The position numbers were made by a program, and so were the translations under genes. This document shows, piece by piece, positions 42,501 through 52,432 of a stretch of DNA of 64,000 nt; the first letter of the stretch is position 1; each line of letters opens with the position of its first letter. Under the pieces are notes generated by a model. That model was not told the origin of the DNA and searched no databases. It saw nothing but the letters and a program-made list of their open reading frames with translations. The stretch covers positions 15,828,512 through 15,892,511 of the forward strand of contig CM073330.1 of the NCBI GenBank assembly GCA_037043015.1, in the 5' to 3' direction. This DNA is from Bryum argenteum (Eukaryota > Streptophyta > Bryopsida > Bryales > Bryaceae).

Positions 42501-43450
42501 CATTTTATAGGATAATTACTCTAGGATTTAAAAATATCTTTATTCACTTTATTTTGATTACTTACGTATTAATTTAAGCTTTAACAATAGAAATGAACTA
42601 TTTTAATTCAATGCGTGAAAACAAAAACATATAAAATTAACCAAAAACAAATAAAATAAATATTTAATTTTAAAGTAAATGAAAAAAAAAGGAAAAAAAT
42701 ATACTTCCATTGCTTTCTTGGCAAATCCTAATATTTTGTCTTTAATTATCATATGACATGAATTATGATTTAAAGTTATAAAAACCACTCTCCCTCACTT
42801 TTTGCGCATACACTAGCACTCGTCTCGTACTTCAAATTATGCTGGGTTCTTGAATCCTCATGAAATTTATAGACATAGTTTCATTTGTCTTATGATATAT
42901 TTCACACTTTCAACACATTCATATGGTCCTATTAAGCTATTGTACGTATTCAAATCACCTTCTTTCCATCATTTTCTTATTGACCGCTTATTCAAATTTC
43001 GGAAAGTTCCACTTAAATGATGACACGTAGATACTTTATTCCTATGATTTATTTTATGGTACTATAATTTTTATAAGGTTATTATAAGCTAGTCTCAGGA
43101 CAACTTTTTTTTTCCTTTGCATTTTATTTATTTTTTACCTTATTATTCAAAGTGCCAATGTGTTAAAACTTTTGTAAGAAACTCATAGCATAGATATGTG
43201 TCTTTCTCACAAATTTCTAAATAACACCATCTATTTTCTAGGGTCATAATTAGTTAACCTAAAATTTAAAAATATTTTTTCTTCTCTTCTATATATTTTC
43301 TACATCTTATTCAAAGTTCAGGTCCATAGAGGTAATCTAAACTAAATCGGGAAAATTAGTTTCGACTTCTTAGAAATTATTTTGGTGATTTCTAAATTTT
43401 ATAGAGTCGTTATTACCTACTTCACATACAAAAATTCCTTTGATTCCATT
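39600..43450. other. AT-rich core of the 18.8-kb element, non-coding
   Basis: About 3.85 kb of strongly AT-rich DNA between the two divergent leaders. No frame of note, no palindromes of the TTTAGCTCGA family. Phrases such as TTAAAGTATAATACTTAAAGTATACTATATTTAAAGTATT near 40585 (given here only as position) form local AT repeats. It could hold enhancer or replication functions, but nothing specific can be read. Confidence 0.5.
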
Positions 43451-43529
43451 TATTTTTTTGAAATACATCTCCGCCCCAAATAATAGAACTTCTGTTTTTT
43501 TTTAAAATAAAAAATAAAAAATTTTTTGG

Positions 43530-44071
43530 AAATTTCCACCCGGGCAGCCCGGGCAGCTGGGCAGCCAGAAAATCGGCGGCGGGGCAGCCCGGGCAGCCCG
43601 GGCAGCCGGGCAGCCTGCAAACCGGCGGCGGGGCAGCCCGCGCAGGCGGGAGCGCCCTGCCGACAGGGTCCCCGCCCCCCCCCCATTTCGGGCTCTCGCT
43701 GTATCGCAGCTCCTCCGCGCTCCTCCGCGTCGCAGCTCCTCCGCATCGCAGCTCCGCCGGCGCTCCTTCAATCTTCTCCCTCTCCGCTGTGCTCCTCTCC
43801 TGCTCCTTGCTACGCGCCGCTTCGCCCTCCTTCGCGCCTCTCCCGCCATCCCTCCTCTTCCGCCTCTGCCGATTTGTGCTACTCGCGCGCAATTTGCTTT
43901 TGCTTCTCTCTTTTTTATGCTCTTGTTTTAGGTTTTGCTCCTCATCGTGCGAGCTCCTGCGGTCATACTTTCTTGCGCTTGCTCTTCCATCTTCGGCCTT
44001 GTTTGAGCTCTCAGCATTCCAGCATTCTTCTACGAAGTTGTTGGGCGTCCTCGTTTCCTGCTTGTTCATGT
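43530..44071 (+). promoter_or_regulatory. GC-rich repeat and CT-rich leader of the plus-strand gene
   Basis: 43540-43660 is built of CCGGGCAGCC units with two GGCGGCGGGGCAGCCCG phrases, strongly self-complementary. 43690-43900 is CT-rich (CGCAGCTCCTCCGC repeats, CTCCTCTCCTGCTCC), the counterpart of the leader at 39100-39560. The leader exon ends near 44071 at TTCAT/GTAAGTTC. Long frames on both strands here are low-complexity and not credible proteins. Confidence 0.5.
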
Positions 44072-44249
44072 AAGTTCTTACCTCTGAATTTTAGGTTTTG
44101 CATTGAGATTGTGCTTTAGGAGCTTGTTTTGTACGTTGCAGGGCACAATGTTTTCGAATCCTGCTCGAAGTGTAGTGGCTTCACGCAAATTTGTGTTCAT
44201 TGCTTCAAAATTTGTGTTTTTCTGCTAGAATGCGCTCATTCGAACTTCC

Positions 44250-45455
44250 AGCTCATTTAGCTCGATGCCCATTTAGCTCGATGTCCATTTAGCTCGATGC
44301 CCGTTTAGCTCGATGCCCATTTAGCTCGATGCCACTTTAGCCCAATTAATTCGATTCTTTGCCATAGTTCTCCATGCCAACCGAAGCCCATTTAGCTCGA
44401 ATCGAGCTAAATGGTCTCGGTTTTCTCGTTCAGAGCCAAGCCCATTTAGCTCGACTTGAGCTAAATGGGCCCGACTATACGAGGTCGAGACCATTTAGCT
44501 CGAGTCGAGCTAAATGGGCTTGACTCTGACCAAGTAGTGAGCCCATTTAGCTCGACTCGAGCTAAAAGGGCCTGACCCCATACAAGGTCCGAGCTCATTT
44601 AGCTCGAGTCGAGCTAAATGGGCTTGGACTACGGCAAGGTAGTCAGCCTATTTAGCTCGACTCGAGCTAAATGGGCTCGACCACACAGGTCCGAGACCAT
44701 TTAGCTCGAGTCGAGCTAAATGGGCTTGGACTACAGACGAGTAGTGAGCCCATTTAGCTCGACTCGAGCTAAATGGTCTCTCGACCGTATGGGGTCGAGG
44801 CCCATTTAGCTCGAGTCGAGCTAAATGGGCTTGGACTACGGCAAGGTAGTCAGCCTATTTAGCTCGACTCGAGCTAAATGGGCATGACCCCATACAAGGT
44901 CCGGGACCATTTAGCTCGAGTCGAGCTAAACGGGCCCACTACTTGGTCAGTAGTCCAAGCCCATTTAGCTCGACTCGAGCTAAATGGTCTTGGACCTGTA
45001 TGGGGACATGCCCATTTAGCTCGAGTCGAGCTAAATGGGTGACTTCTTGTCCGTAGTCCAATCCCATTTAGGCTAGACATAGGCTAAATGGTAACGGATC
45101 TGGGAACGTGGCGAGGCCCGTTTAGCTCGATTCGAGCTAATCGGGATTGACTCGCAAGGAAGCGAGACGCCCATTTAGCTCGACTCGAGCTAAATGGGCC
45201 TGACCTTGTTCCAGGTTCGTGACCATTTAGCCCGGGTTGGCCTAAATAGGCAGGAAACCTGCTATAGGGTAGTATGTCCATTTAGCTCGAGTCGAGCTAA
45301 ATGAGCTTACTGCTCTGGTACAGGTTTATAGCCCATTTTGCTCGACCCGTCCTAAATGGGACCGACATTGTTTGCGGTCCGGGACCATTTAGCTCGAGTC
45401 GAGCTAAATGGCCTTCCTGATATGTAGCAGGTTAACCCAGTTGAGCTCGACTGGG
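44250..45455. repeat. Palindrome array 2 (about 20 sites) in a 5'-UTR intron
   Basis: It starts with five to six head-to-tail half-sites (CATTTAGCTCGATGCC, 44255-44335). About twenty full palindromes follow at 48-56 bp intervals from 44390 to 45400, mostly with perfect arms. Variants lie at 45066, 45224, 45332 and 45440. Central bases alternate between C and G. Spacers between sites also contain inverted repeats (GACTAC..GTAGTC, CGACC..GGTCG). A block of about 207 bp (four sites) is repeated: the spacer GGACTACGGCAAGGTAGTC occurs at 44626 and 44833. The array lies between donor 44071 and acceptor ATCTTACAG (45555), so it is intronic in the plus gene's 5' UTR. Confidence 0.93.
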
Positions 45456-45726
45456 GCTCTATAATCTTGGCAATAAATCTAAACATGTTTGATGGTTTAT
45501 CTTGGATCGATCGCCTAGATGATGAGGACGTGCCACTGCCCCTGTAAATCTTACAGTTTGTTTCTCATTGTGTGAATGACAGTAATGCCGAGAACCAAAC
45601 AAACTGCCAGAATTGTTCAGATGGCTACAAATGCCCCTGCCGAGTCTGAAATCAACATGGAAGTGGAGCAGCAAGAGTCGGCTCCTGAGGTAATAGTCTA
45701 CTTCAGATCTATGTTCCCCCCTATTG

Positions 45727-45754
45727 TGCCCATTTAGCTCGAATCGAGCTAATT
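45727..45754. repeat. Palindrome in intron 1 of the ParB-like gene
   Basis: GCCCATTTAGCTCGAATCGAGCTAAT-type site, one per 92-bp intron (45690-45781). Confidence 0.8.
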
Positions 45755-47190
45755 CGCCCTCTATTATTTTGTTATTCACAGGTCACTTATAATATGCAAG
45801 CCTTGGAGGGATTCCTTGCACCAGTTGAAATCGAATCACCAGACGATCCGCTTTCTGCTATTTTTCTGGACGCGCAATGGGGAAAATTGTGGACCCCCAA
45901 GAAACATTCCATCAAGTCTTGGTCGATTCGTCCGTTGAACAAGACCCACTTCTTGTTTTATCAACAGTCAGGATCTCACGGGGCGTTTTTGCCCCTGTGT
46001 ACTGATGCCTTCATCGAACTTGTTACCTATGAGGATGAATTTCTCATGATCAAGTTCGAAGCAGTGGAGGTCGAAGGATTCGTCTTCACCATTGTGTTTC
46101 CCCCTAATGAAGTCCGTTTCTCCCACGACTTCATCCGGAGCTTCATGGTCGGGAAGGTCGATGCCAATCAACTTCATCACATCGACACGAAATTGCTGCC
46201 CAATCAGTCTTCTCCGAAAATCTTCGCCAGATCCTACATTCCTTACACTGCGCAGATCTGGAAGGCTCTCTCTGATTTCGAGAATGCGAAGAAGAAAGGC
46301 AAGGCTCCAATGAAAGGGCCCGGGAATCTACTGTTGCCGGCTCCATCCGGGAATGCTCCGTCGGGTCTAGGCACTCCAGAGGGAAGTCTAGGCGTTCAGA
46401 GTATGAAGCGTCCTAACCCGAATTCTTCCAGCTCTGGATCAAAGAGGAGCAAATCCTCCGGCAGCGCTCTGACGTTCATGAACCCTACCATGAACGTGGC
46501 TGTCTCTGAGAAGGACATCAAGTACGAGGAGGCGACAAAGTCTCTGGAGGACTACTGGGACAGCTGTGGAGAGTGTTATGTATTCGGTCGTGACAATCCC
46601 CTTGACGTGTCGATCGACCTCCTTGACCCTTCCGAACCAAGGTTCATCGTGCGATCTCTCGAACCAGCCGGCATCGCGCATTACAAGAACATCTTGATGA
46701 ATTCTCTTGATGTTTCTTCCAGACAAACCATCATCATAATGCCGAAGATCACAACTGCGCCTGAGGTTTGGGATTGGGACGTTTAGATCCAATCTTGTCG
46801 GTTCCGAATTATCGACGGGCAGCACCACGTTGAGGCTGCGAAACAGTTGATTCGGGACAAGAAGGTCGACGAATCGAAGGTCCTCGCCCTTCAGACATGG
46901 AAAGCCCACGTTGTGTGGCATTCCAACATCAACAAGATTTTGGACGTGTCGGCCATGGCGAACAAGACGAACAATGCTGGGACGTTCATACCTTCCTGGG
47001 CAACGAACATCATGGGCGCTAGAAAGGTCTGGGAAGACTATGGCCGCCCTGAGAAGCTCAAGAAGCCACATCGACGTGAAACACCGGTTGAATTAGATAA
47101 CCGGAAGCGTTATGAGGTATGACATTACCTCATCCTTGCATTTCCTGGTTGGCTTTGGTTGCATTTTCTGTCGACGTGTTTGGGATGTCG

Positions 47191-47214
47191 TTTTAGCTCG
47201 ACTCGAGCTAAAAC
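47191..47214. repeat. Palindrome in intron 2 of the ParB-like gene
   Basis: One perfect site (GTTTTAGCTCGA, C, TCGAGCTAAAAC) in the 136-bp intron 47117-47252. Confidence 0.85.
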
Positions 47215-48635
47215 AGCATAGGTTGTTTCTTAATAGTTTTGCTTTCCTGCAGGCATTCGCGGCTGCTATGGTGAAGAGGTTCATCAGCATCAACAACAAT
47301 AATGTGAAGGACAAGATCGTCAGACCGTCCGACCTTCGCAACGAGCTCCTCATCATCACATCTCCCGACGACGTCTACGAGTTGTGGAAGAGGTTCATCA
47401 CTGGCTACAGTCTCGGAGAGCTGATCGACCCCGACACCGAGCTCCCATTCAATCGGGCGAAAGACTGGGAAACCGCCTCAAAGAAGTTCTCTTTGAACAG
47501 GGAGTTCTTCAAGGGGATGGGGCAGTTGGACGCGGAGAACCTCGAGGTGTTGGCGCAGCACTTGCTGAACGAGACTCCGGATCGAACGTTGCCCTACCCC
47601 AAGGTGGCCGTGAGGAAGCCTGCGAAGAAATACTTCCAGTGCATGAGTGCAAAGCAGTGGGTGGAGAATCGGAAGAGGAAGAACACTGTCGCGAGGGAAC
47701 TGCACAACCTCAAGCCCTCACTCGGTTTGTTCGACTCCGAGTGGCACTTCGACGTCGACAACTGGAGGAAGTTTAAGGTGGAATACAATCTGACTCGTCA
47801 GACTATGTCCATGCTTCTCTCGGTCCCGGGCGACTCGTTCTTCACCCTCTACCGCCAAAAGCAGACGAAGAATAGGAGTGCAGCTGAGATATCGGAATAT
47901 GCAGCTGAGTTCTTCAAGAAGTTCCTGGATGTCAAAGGGACTTTTCAACCTCCTGAACCGACTGTTTACACGCGGCTCTTTCACTCTTCCGAGTTTAAAT
48001 TCGGGAGTTGGGACAAGGACTACGTCTGGAACCAATCAAGTAAGTGTGATTTAGGCTTGATTGATTTGCGAGCTGTCCCGGGGAGCGGAAGTAGAGTGGA
48101 CGACACAGAGAGTCCATACTTTCAGGAATTCCTTGATGTGTGGGCAGACACCGTGACCGATCCTCACATCAAGAATCCCGAGGTTTGGATGTTCATCACC
48201 TCCAACGTCGCCCAGAATCGCCAGGCAATGGTTTACGTCGACAAGAAGTTGAAGGACGGGTACTCTCGCAAGGCTGCCAACTACATGCCGGCCAGCAACG
48301 AGCGTTTTAACGGCATCGCAGAGGGAAAAGCTTCAGAGAAGCACTTGCTCCCCCTCCTCTTTCTTGTCAAGAAAAGCAGCCATGCTCAGAGTGTGTTGGA
48401 TGCGATTCCCTCTGTATTCTACGCTCCAGAGTTGCCCCTGTACTCGAAGCCCGGCGCGTACAGAGAACACCACCTTAGTCTCAGTGATACCGAGCTCCGA
48501 TTGGAGTTCTACTGTCGTGTGCTGAAGATGTTCTCATCTCCGGGAGGGAAGTTTCTATCGATTATGGGTGGCACAAAGCCAATGTTGGCTGGAATTGTAA
48601 GTACATTGCTCCTTTCTTTTAATTTGAATTCCACA

Positions 48636-48938
48636 AGCTCGTTTAGCTCGAGTCGAGCTAAACGATCCCATGCTCGTTTAGCTCGACTCGAGCTAAACGA
48701 TCTTATGCTCGTTTAGCTCAGGTCGAGCCGAACACTCTCATGGCTGTTTAGCTCGAGTCGAGCTAAACACTCTCATGCCTGTTTAGCTCGAGTCGAGCTA
48801 AACACTCTCATGCTGTTTAGCTCGACTCGAGCTAAACACTCTCATGCCTATTTAGCTCGCCGAGCTAAACACTCCCATGCTTATATCTCTTCATAATGTA
48901 ATTTGTTCATGGCCTTTTAGCTCGAGTCGAGCTATTTC
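48636..48938. repeat. Palindrome cluster in intron 3 of the ParB-like gene
   Basis: About eight sites in 300 bp (48640, 48672, 48710, 48749, 48781, 48815, 48850, 48920) spaced 30-40 bp, with flanks GTTTAGCTCGA/TCGAGCTAAAC instead of CATTTAG. The intron runs from donor ATT/GTAAGT (48597) to about 48990. Confidence 0.88.
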
Positions 48939-48990
48939 TTCTTACTCTTCTTATATGTTTCTCTCGCCTTCTTACGGATGTGCCAGTGAG

Positions 48991-50013
48991 ACATATGTTG
49001 TTATCGCCGAGATCGAGAAGGAGGCTTATACGAATCTTTGCGTCGGATTACCAACATCTCGACTACAACGATATCAACGTCGCAAAGATACGTCAATCCG
49101 AAGCGAATCGCGGTCCCAAGCCTTCTGCTGAAGGGACGAAGAAGGGGAAGAAGAGGATGTCTAAGAAGAAGAGCACCCAGCCTGCAAGCGACGACTCTTC
49201 CGCTTCTGAGCACGAGGATGAAGATGAAGGTGATCCTTCTTCTCCGGCTGGGATGAATTCCCCCATGGATTCAGCTGTTCCTCTGGTTTCTCCTCCCGCA
49301 ATTGACTGGGCTGCGGTGGCAATTCCGTCTAGTGCTGCTCGTGCTCCCCCTCGTGGTCGTGGTACTGCTCGTGCTCCCTCTCAGGGTCGTGGAAGCGGTC
49401 GAGCTCGGTCTTCTGCATCACATGGCCGCGGTACTGCACGCGCCCCTCCCCGCGAATCTACCAAGCGTTCTTCTTCTGAGGCGCGAGCTGGAGAGGCTTC
49501 TCGGTCCAGAAGCGCTTCTGTGCCTCAAGCACGGAGGGCGCTCGAAGCCAACTTTGGGGCCTGCGATGTCGTTGGGGACATTGAGAGCCCCCCCTCCGGC
49601 GCTTGCGACGTGGTCCTCCATCGGAAGAGGATTTAGCTCGAGTCGAGCTAATCGAGCAGTCTCCTGGGGTCGTCGACATTGGGGCCGCTGGGACTCCGGT
49701 TCAGCACACGGTTCCACCCCCGGGGTTTCGAAGGGAGGTTCGTTCAAAGAACTCGAACGATGGGATCTACCGGGATTTCTTTGGCGAAGACGATGAAGAA
49801 CTGGCAAGAAGAGCGCGTGCCACGGGATGGATCATCATCCGGCGGCTCGACTCGTCAGACCATGACGATAATGAGGGTGCGGGCGATGGCGACGGGGATG
49901 ACGATGACCAAGGTGATGATGCTGATCTCGCGGCCATGACCTTAGACGACGAGGTGGCTCCTGATCCATCCCAGCAGGAGACTACATTGGCCCCTTCTCC
50001 CCGCCGCCCATGA
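48991..50013 (+). pseudogene. Continuation of the ParB/methyltransferase-like gene
   Basis: After the intron the frame reads TYVVIAEIEKEAYTNL (strand 2 of the methyltransferase-like fold, acidic AEIE). A frameshift near 49035 follows, then ASDYQHLDYNDINVAKI in the next frame. Next come a Lys-rich stretch (KKGKKRMSKKKS), an acidic patch and an Arg/Gly/Ala/Pro-rich tract with repeated RGTARAPP. From 49603 in a third frame the reading is ..GTPVQHTVPPPGFRREVRSKNSNDGIYRDFFGEDDEE.. and Asp-rich sequence to 50013. One TTTAGCTCGAGTCGAGCTAA palindrome sits at 49632-49651 at the frame change, perhaps in a short intron or as an insertion in coding DNA. Confidence 0.45.
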
Positions 50014-50831
50014 GCCCTCCCAGGAGGCAGATTGAGAAGGGGAAGTATGACAAATGGTTAGTGAAAGGTGTTTGGAAGTACGAGGACGAGCCGGAGGATA
50101 CCAAAGTAGTCCGGTTCTATGATTTCTCGGAAGAGCCTAGTTCTCCAAAGCCTTTGAGGGCTGAGGATGATCCTCTTCTTCCTGTCATGCCTCTGCTCAC
50201 GGACGAAGGAGAGCCTTCACAACCACCAGTGAAAGTGGAAGTTGTCGCCCCTTTGCTCACGAAGGATCAGAAGCGAGCTCAGAAGCGGCAAGAGAAGGAG
50301 GTTCAGAAGGCTCGCAAGGCAAAGGAAGAAGCAGAGAGAGAAGCGGCAAGAGAGAGGCAAAGGTTAGAAGACATCGCTCGAGTGGAGAAATTGGAGTCCA
50401 CTTTCCTGAGCTCTCAGTCCGAGACCCGCATGGCACTAGGCAAGATGGAGCAGATGTTTCAGTCATTCGGGAATATCTTATCCCAACTGCCTAGTTTTCC
50501 TGTCCCCATTGCTTCCATCAACCCCGATCAACCTCGCCTCAAAGATTCGCGACGCGAGTCCACCGCCCATCGTCGCGCCTCCACAACCTCCCATCGTCGC
50601 GCTGCGCACGGCCCGACCATCGTCGCGCCTCCACAACCTCCCATCGTCGCGCCGCACAACCAGACCATCGTCGCGCCTCCTGACCTCCTATTGTTCTTGA
50701 ACCGAGATCGCACCCGCCCCATACCCTCGAGATTTCGGAGAAGCCGGCGAAAGAGGTCGATGTCCCGATTGAGGCGGCGACGACGCCGACCCACTCTCCC
50801 GTGGCTGCTACCGAAGTTGTTCCGCCCTTGA
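50010..50831 (+). CDS. Coiled-coil, basic-tailed protein, unknown
   Basis: Open frame of 273 codons following the previous segment (ATG at 50010 overlaps its stop). It begins MSPPRRQIEKGKYDKWLVKGVWKYEDEPED..., has a strongly helical charged region (KDQKRAQKRQEKEVQKARKAKEEAEREAARERQRLEDIARVEKLE, positions about 50257-50397) and ends in low-complexity translated from the CGTCGCGCCTCC repeats. The first 150 residues look protein-like. The tail beyond 50545 may be another frame of the real product. It could be an internal exon of the same large gene rather than a separate protein. Confidence 0.4.
   Translation: MSPPRRQIEKGKYDKWLVKGVWKYEDEPEDTKVVRFYDFSEEPSSPKPLRAEDDPLLPVMPLLTDEGEPSQPPVKVEVVAPLLTKDQKRAQKRQEKEVQKARKAKEEAEREAARERQRLEDIARVEKLESTFLSSQSETRMALGKMEQMFQSFGNILSQLPSFPVPIASINPDQPRLKDSRRESTAHRRASTTSHRRAAHGPTIVAPPQPPIVAPHNQTIVAPPDLLLFLNRDRTRPIPSRFRRSRRKRSMSRLRRRRRRPTLPWLLPKLFRP
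50555..50680 (+). repeat. Minisatellite CATCGTCGCGC
   Basis: Five CCATCGTCGCGC words separated by CTCCACAACCTC or GCGCACGGC-like spacers, giving a tandem pattern of about 20-30 bp. It lies within the open frame 50010-50831 and probably expanded recently. Confidence 0.7.
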
Positions 50832-50999
50832 CTCTCCCGTACTGCGACCGATGTTCTTCCTTCCCTTGACTCTCCCGGGGCTGCTACTGAGACGGCTATA
50901 ACTTCACCGGCAAATCCAGAGGTTAGTTACTATCCTTTCCTTGCTCTGCTATTCCCTCATCTCTTGAAGTTTTTGCATTTAGTAATCTTAAAGCCGGCG

Positions 51000-51680
51000 C
51001 TCCTTGTTTGACAGAGTCCCGCACCGATGGTGGCGAGTAGGTCGACGAGTAGTCTCCAAATTATTGGATCTTTGTTTCGCTTTTTGTACATAGTACAATT
51101 ATTATCGTTGTACTTATTGAAACATCATTCAATAATATTGAGACTCTTTTCTTTCAAATCAGTTTTTATCTTGGTGAGTCTGCGTCCTTCTCATCACAAG
51201 GCCCTAAACTTCGTCCTTTTCTATCGGCCCCCTTCGAATACCTTGTTCCGTCCGATTGCTTCAAAATCCCCACCAACCACCTCATGTTACCTCTGGGTGT
51301 GGCGGTTGATCATCCAAGTCTTTTTGAGTTCTTTGCATACTTGAAGATTTTGCAAGGTACACACCCTCTTGTTTTAATACCATTTGCCATTGTTACGTGT
51401 TCCCCGAATGCGGCGGAGTCCGTCCAAACATCCCAAACAGCAGATCTCGCCCGAGCTTCCCATTACGCATATCTCCCGCAGTCTTTTACGGTCCAAGCCC
51501 AAGTGGTTGAATGTGATGTTGAGCTGGATGGGGTTCTATGTTCGATGGCCTCGTGTCTACCCCAAAGCCTCGCCGAGTGTCTGTCTCTTTTCGGATCCCA
51601 ATAATCCTCCGGTGTTTTCCTCCACCGTCCCAACCTTAGTTGCCGGGAGGGTCGTCTCTGTCGTCCCGGGTTGACAGGTT
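51000..51680 (+). pseudogene. Downstream fragments of the plus-strand gene
   Basis: Readable pieces in different frames: LMLPLGVAVDHPSLFEFFAYLKIL (51277-51350, ending at a CAAG/GTACAC donor), then after ..CAAACAGCAG (51441) ISPELPITHISRSLLRSKPKWLNVMLSWMGFYVRWPRVYPKASPSVCLFSDPNNPP. These have protein character and follow each other through a plausible 90-bp intron. No family recognised with confidence. The LPLG..D..FEFF segment could be another part of the methyltransferase-like module. Confidence 0.35.
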
Positions 51681-51779
51681 CCTTCGCTTACTTAATTTGT
51701 TCTGCCACGTCCACGTCTGGAGTACCGTAGATCCTAAGGTTGTACATGGACTGCTCCTTTTTGTTCTCGAAGTCGACGC

Positions 51780-52235
51780 TTGCCTGGACTTGTCTTGGCT
51801 TCCAACCAATGCGATAATCTGTTGTTGAAGAATTACGCATTCGCCAAGTACCCCGGCACGACAAATCCCATCCTCTTAAAATATCCTCGACGGCGGTTGT
51901 ATCCTAGGAAGGGTGCCAATTTCAATGACGACAACTTGCTCATTGTCGATTCGAAGCCCGAGACTTGCATTGCGGTTCCCACAAAGAACACACTTTTCAC
52001 TATTCCGTGGAACCATTCCTGTCCCGAGGATCCAAAGTCCGACTTCTTGAAGAGGATAGGCGAGATATGTCTTTCCGTGCATTGAACGGTCCGAAAATTT
52101 CGCCGAGACTATGCGCCATCGTAGACCCACGCAAAATGAACTGTCGAAGGACTCAGAGTTGTATATGCTCTTGAGCCGTAATCTTCCATATATGTGGAAT
52201 CAGGACCGAATCAGTGGGAAGAATTTGCCTTAAAT
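51780..52235 (+). pseudogene. Further coding fragments, frameshifted
   Basis: NLLLKNYAFAKYPGTTNPILLKYPRRRLYPRKGANFNDDNLLIVDSKPE..IPWNHSCPEDPKSDFLKRIGEICL reads through 51805-52080. In the next frame ERSENFAETMRHRRPTQNELSKDSELYMLLSRNLPYMWNQDRISGK runs to 52222, ending near a donor-like GGGAAG/AATT boundary. The change of frame near 52075 marks a 1-base indel. Unknown family. Confidence 0.4.
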
Positions 52236-52432
52236 TCTTTTATCAGTGGTATTGTTCTGGTTTTTACCCTAGGAACGCTTATGTTTAACGATTGCTTAGA
52301 TCCAGATATAATGTAGATCGATTGGTGAATCCACCCTCGACATACATGATTATATGCGTTCTTATTTTGTGTACCTTTTTCATTGCACTTAGCGTCTTGG
52401 ACTCACTTGCTAATATGGTTGTGTTTATGAAC

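Larger units (their letters stand above)
45585..48596 (+). pseudogene. ParB-like / methyltransferase-like gene, exons 1-3
   Basis: Exon 1 45585-45689, exon 2 45782-47116, exon 3 47253-48596, all phase 0 with clear GT/AG sites. It starts MPRTKQTAR, identical to histone H3 tail residues 2-8 (RTKQTAR). Exon 2 has an unrecognised region of about 170 residues and a Ser/Lys-rich linker. A ParB-like segment follows: PRFIVRSLEPAGIAHYKNIL...TIIIMPK, then after a TAG at 46784, CRFRIIDGQHHVEAAKQLI (the G-Q-H-x-x-x-A-A pattern of ParB/Srx domains). Exon 3 ends with PGAYREHHLSLSD...GGKFLSIMGGTKPMLAG, which resembles methyltransferase motif I and parallels the MULE gene. ParB-methyltransferase fusions are known in bacteria and phages. 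The stop, one C-to-T step from CAG, makes this a pseudogene. No (D/N)PPY seen. Confidence 0.55.

Noticed and set aside
43422-44119. Long open frames on both strands around 43.5-44.1 kb
   Set aside because: They are translations of GC- and CT-rich repeats (Arg/Ala/Pro or Ser/Leu/Cys runs) with no protein-like pattern; the region is better read as leader and promoter.
38021-45455. CRISPR-like appearance of regularly spaced repeats with spacers
   Set aside because: The repeats are perfect palindromes, spacers are related to each other and partly duplicated, there are no cas genes, and the context is a spliced eukaryotic transposon.
45794-46786. A complete 330-residue gene ending at 46786
   Set aside because: The stop is followed in the same frame by the conserved DGQHHVEAAKQL segment up to a good donor, and an upstream in-phase exon adds the true start, so this is one exon with a premature stop.
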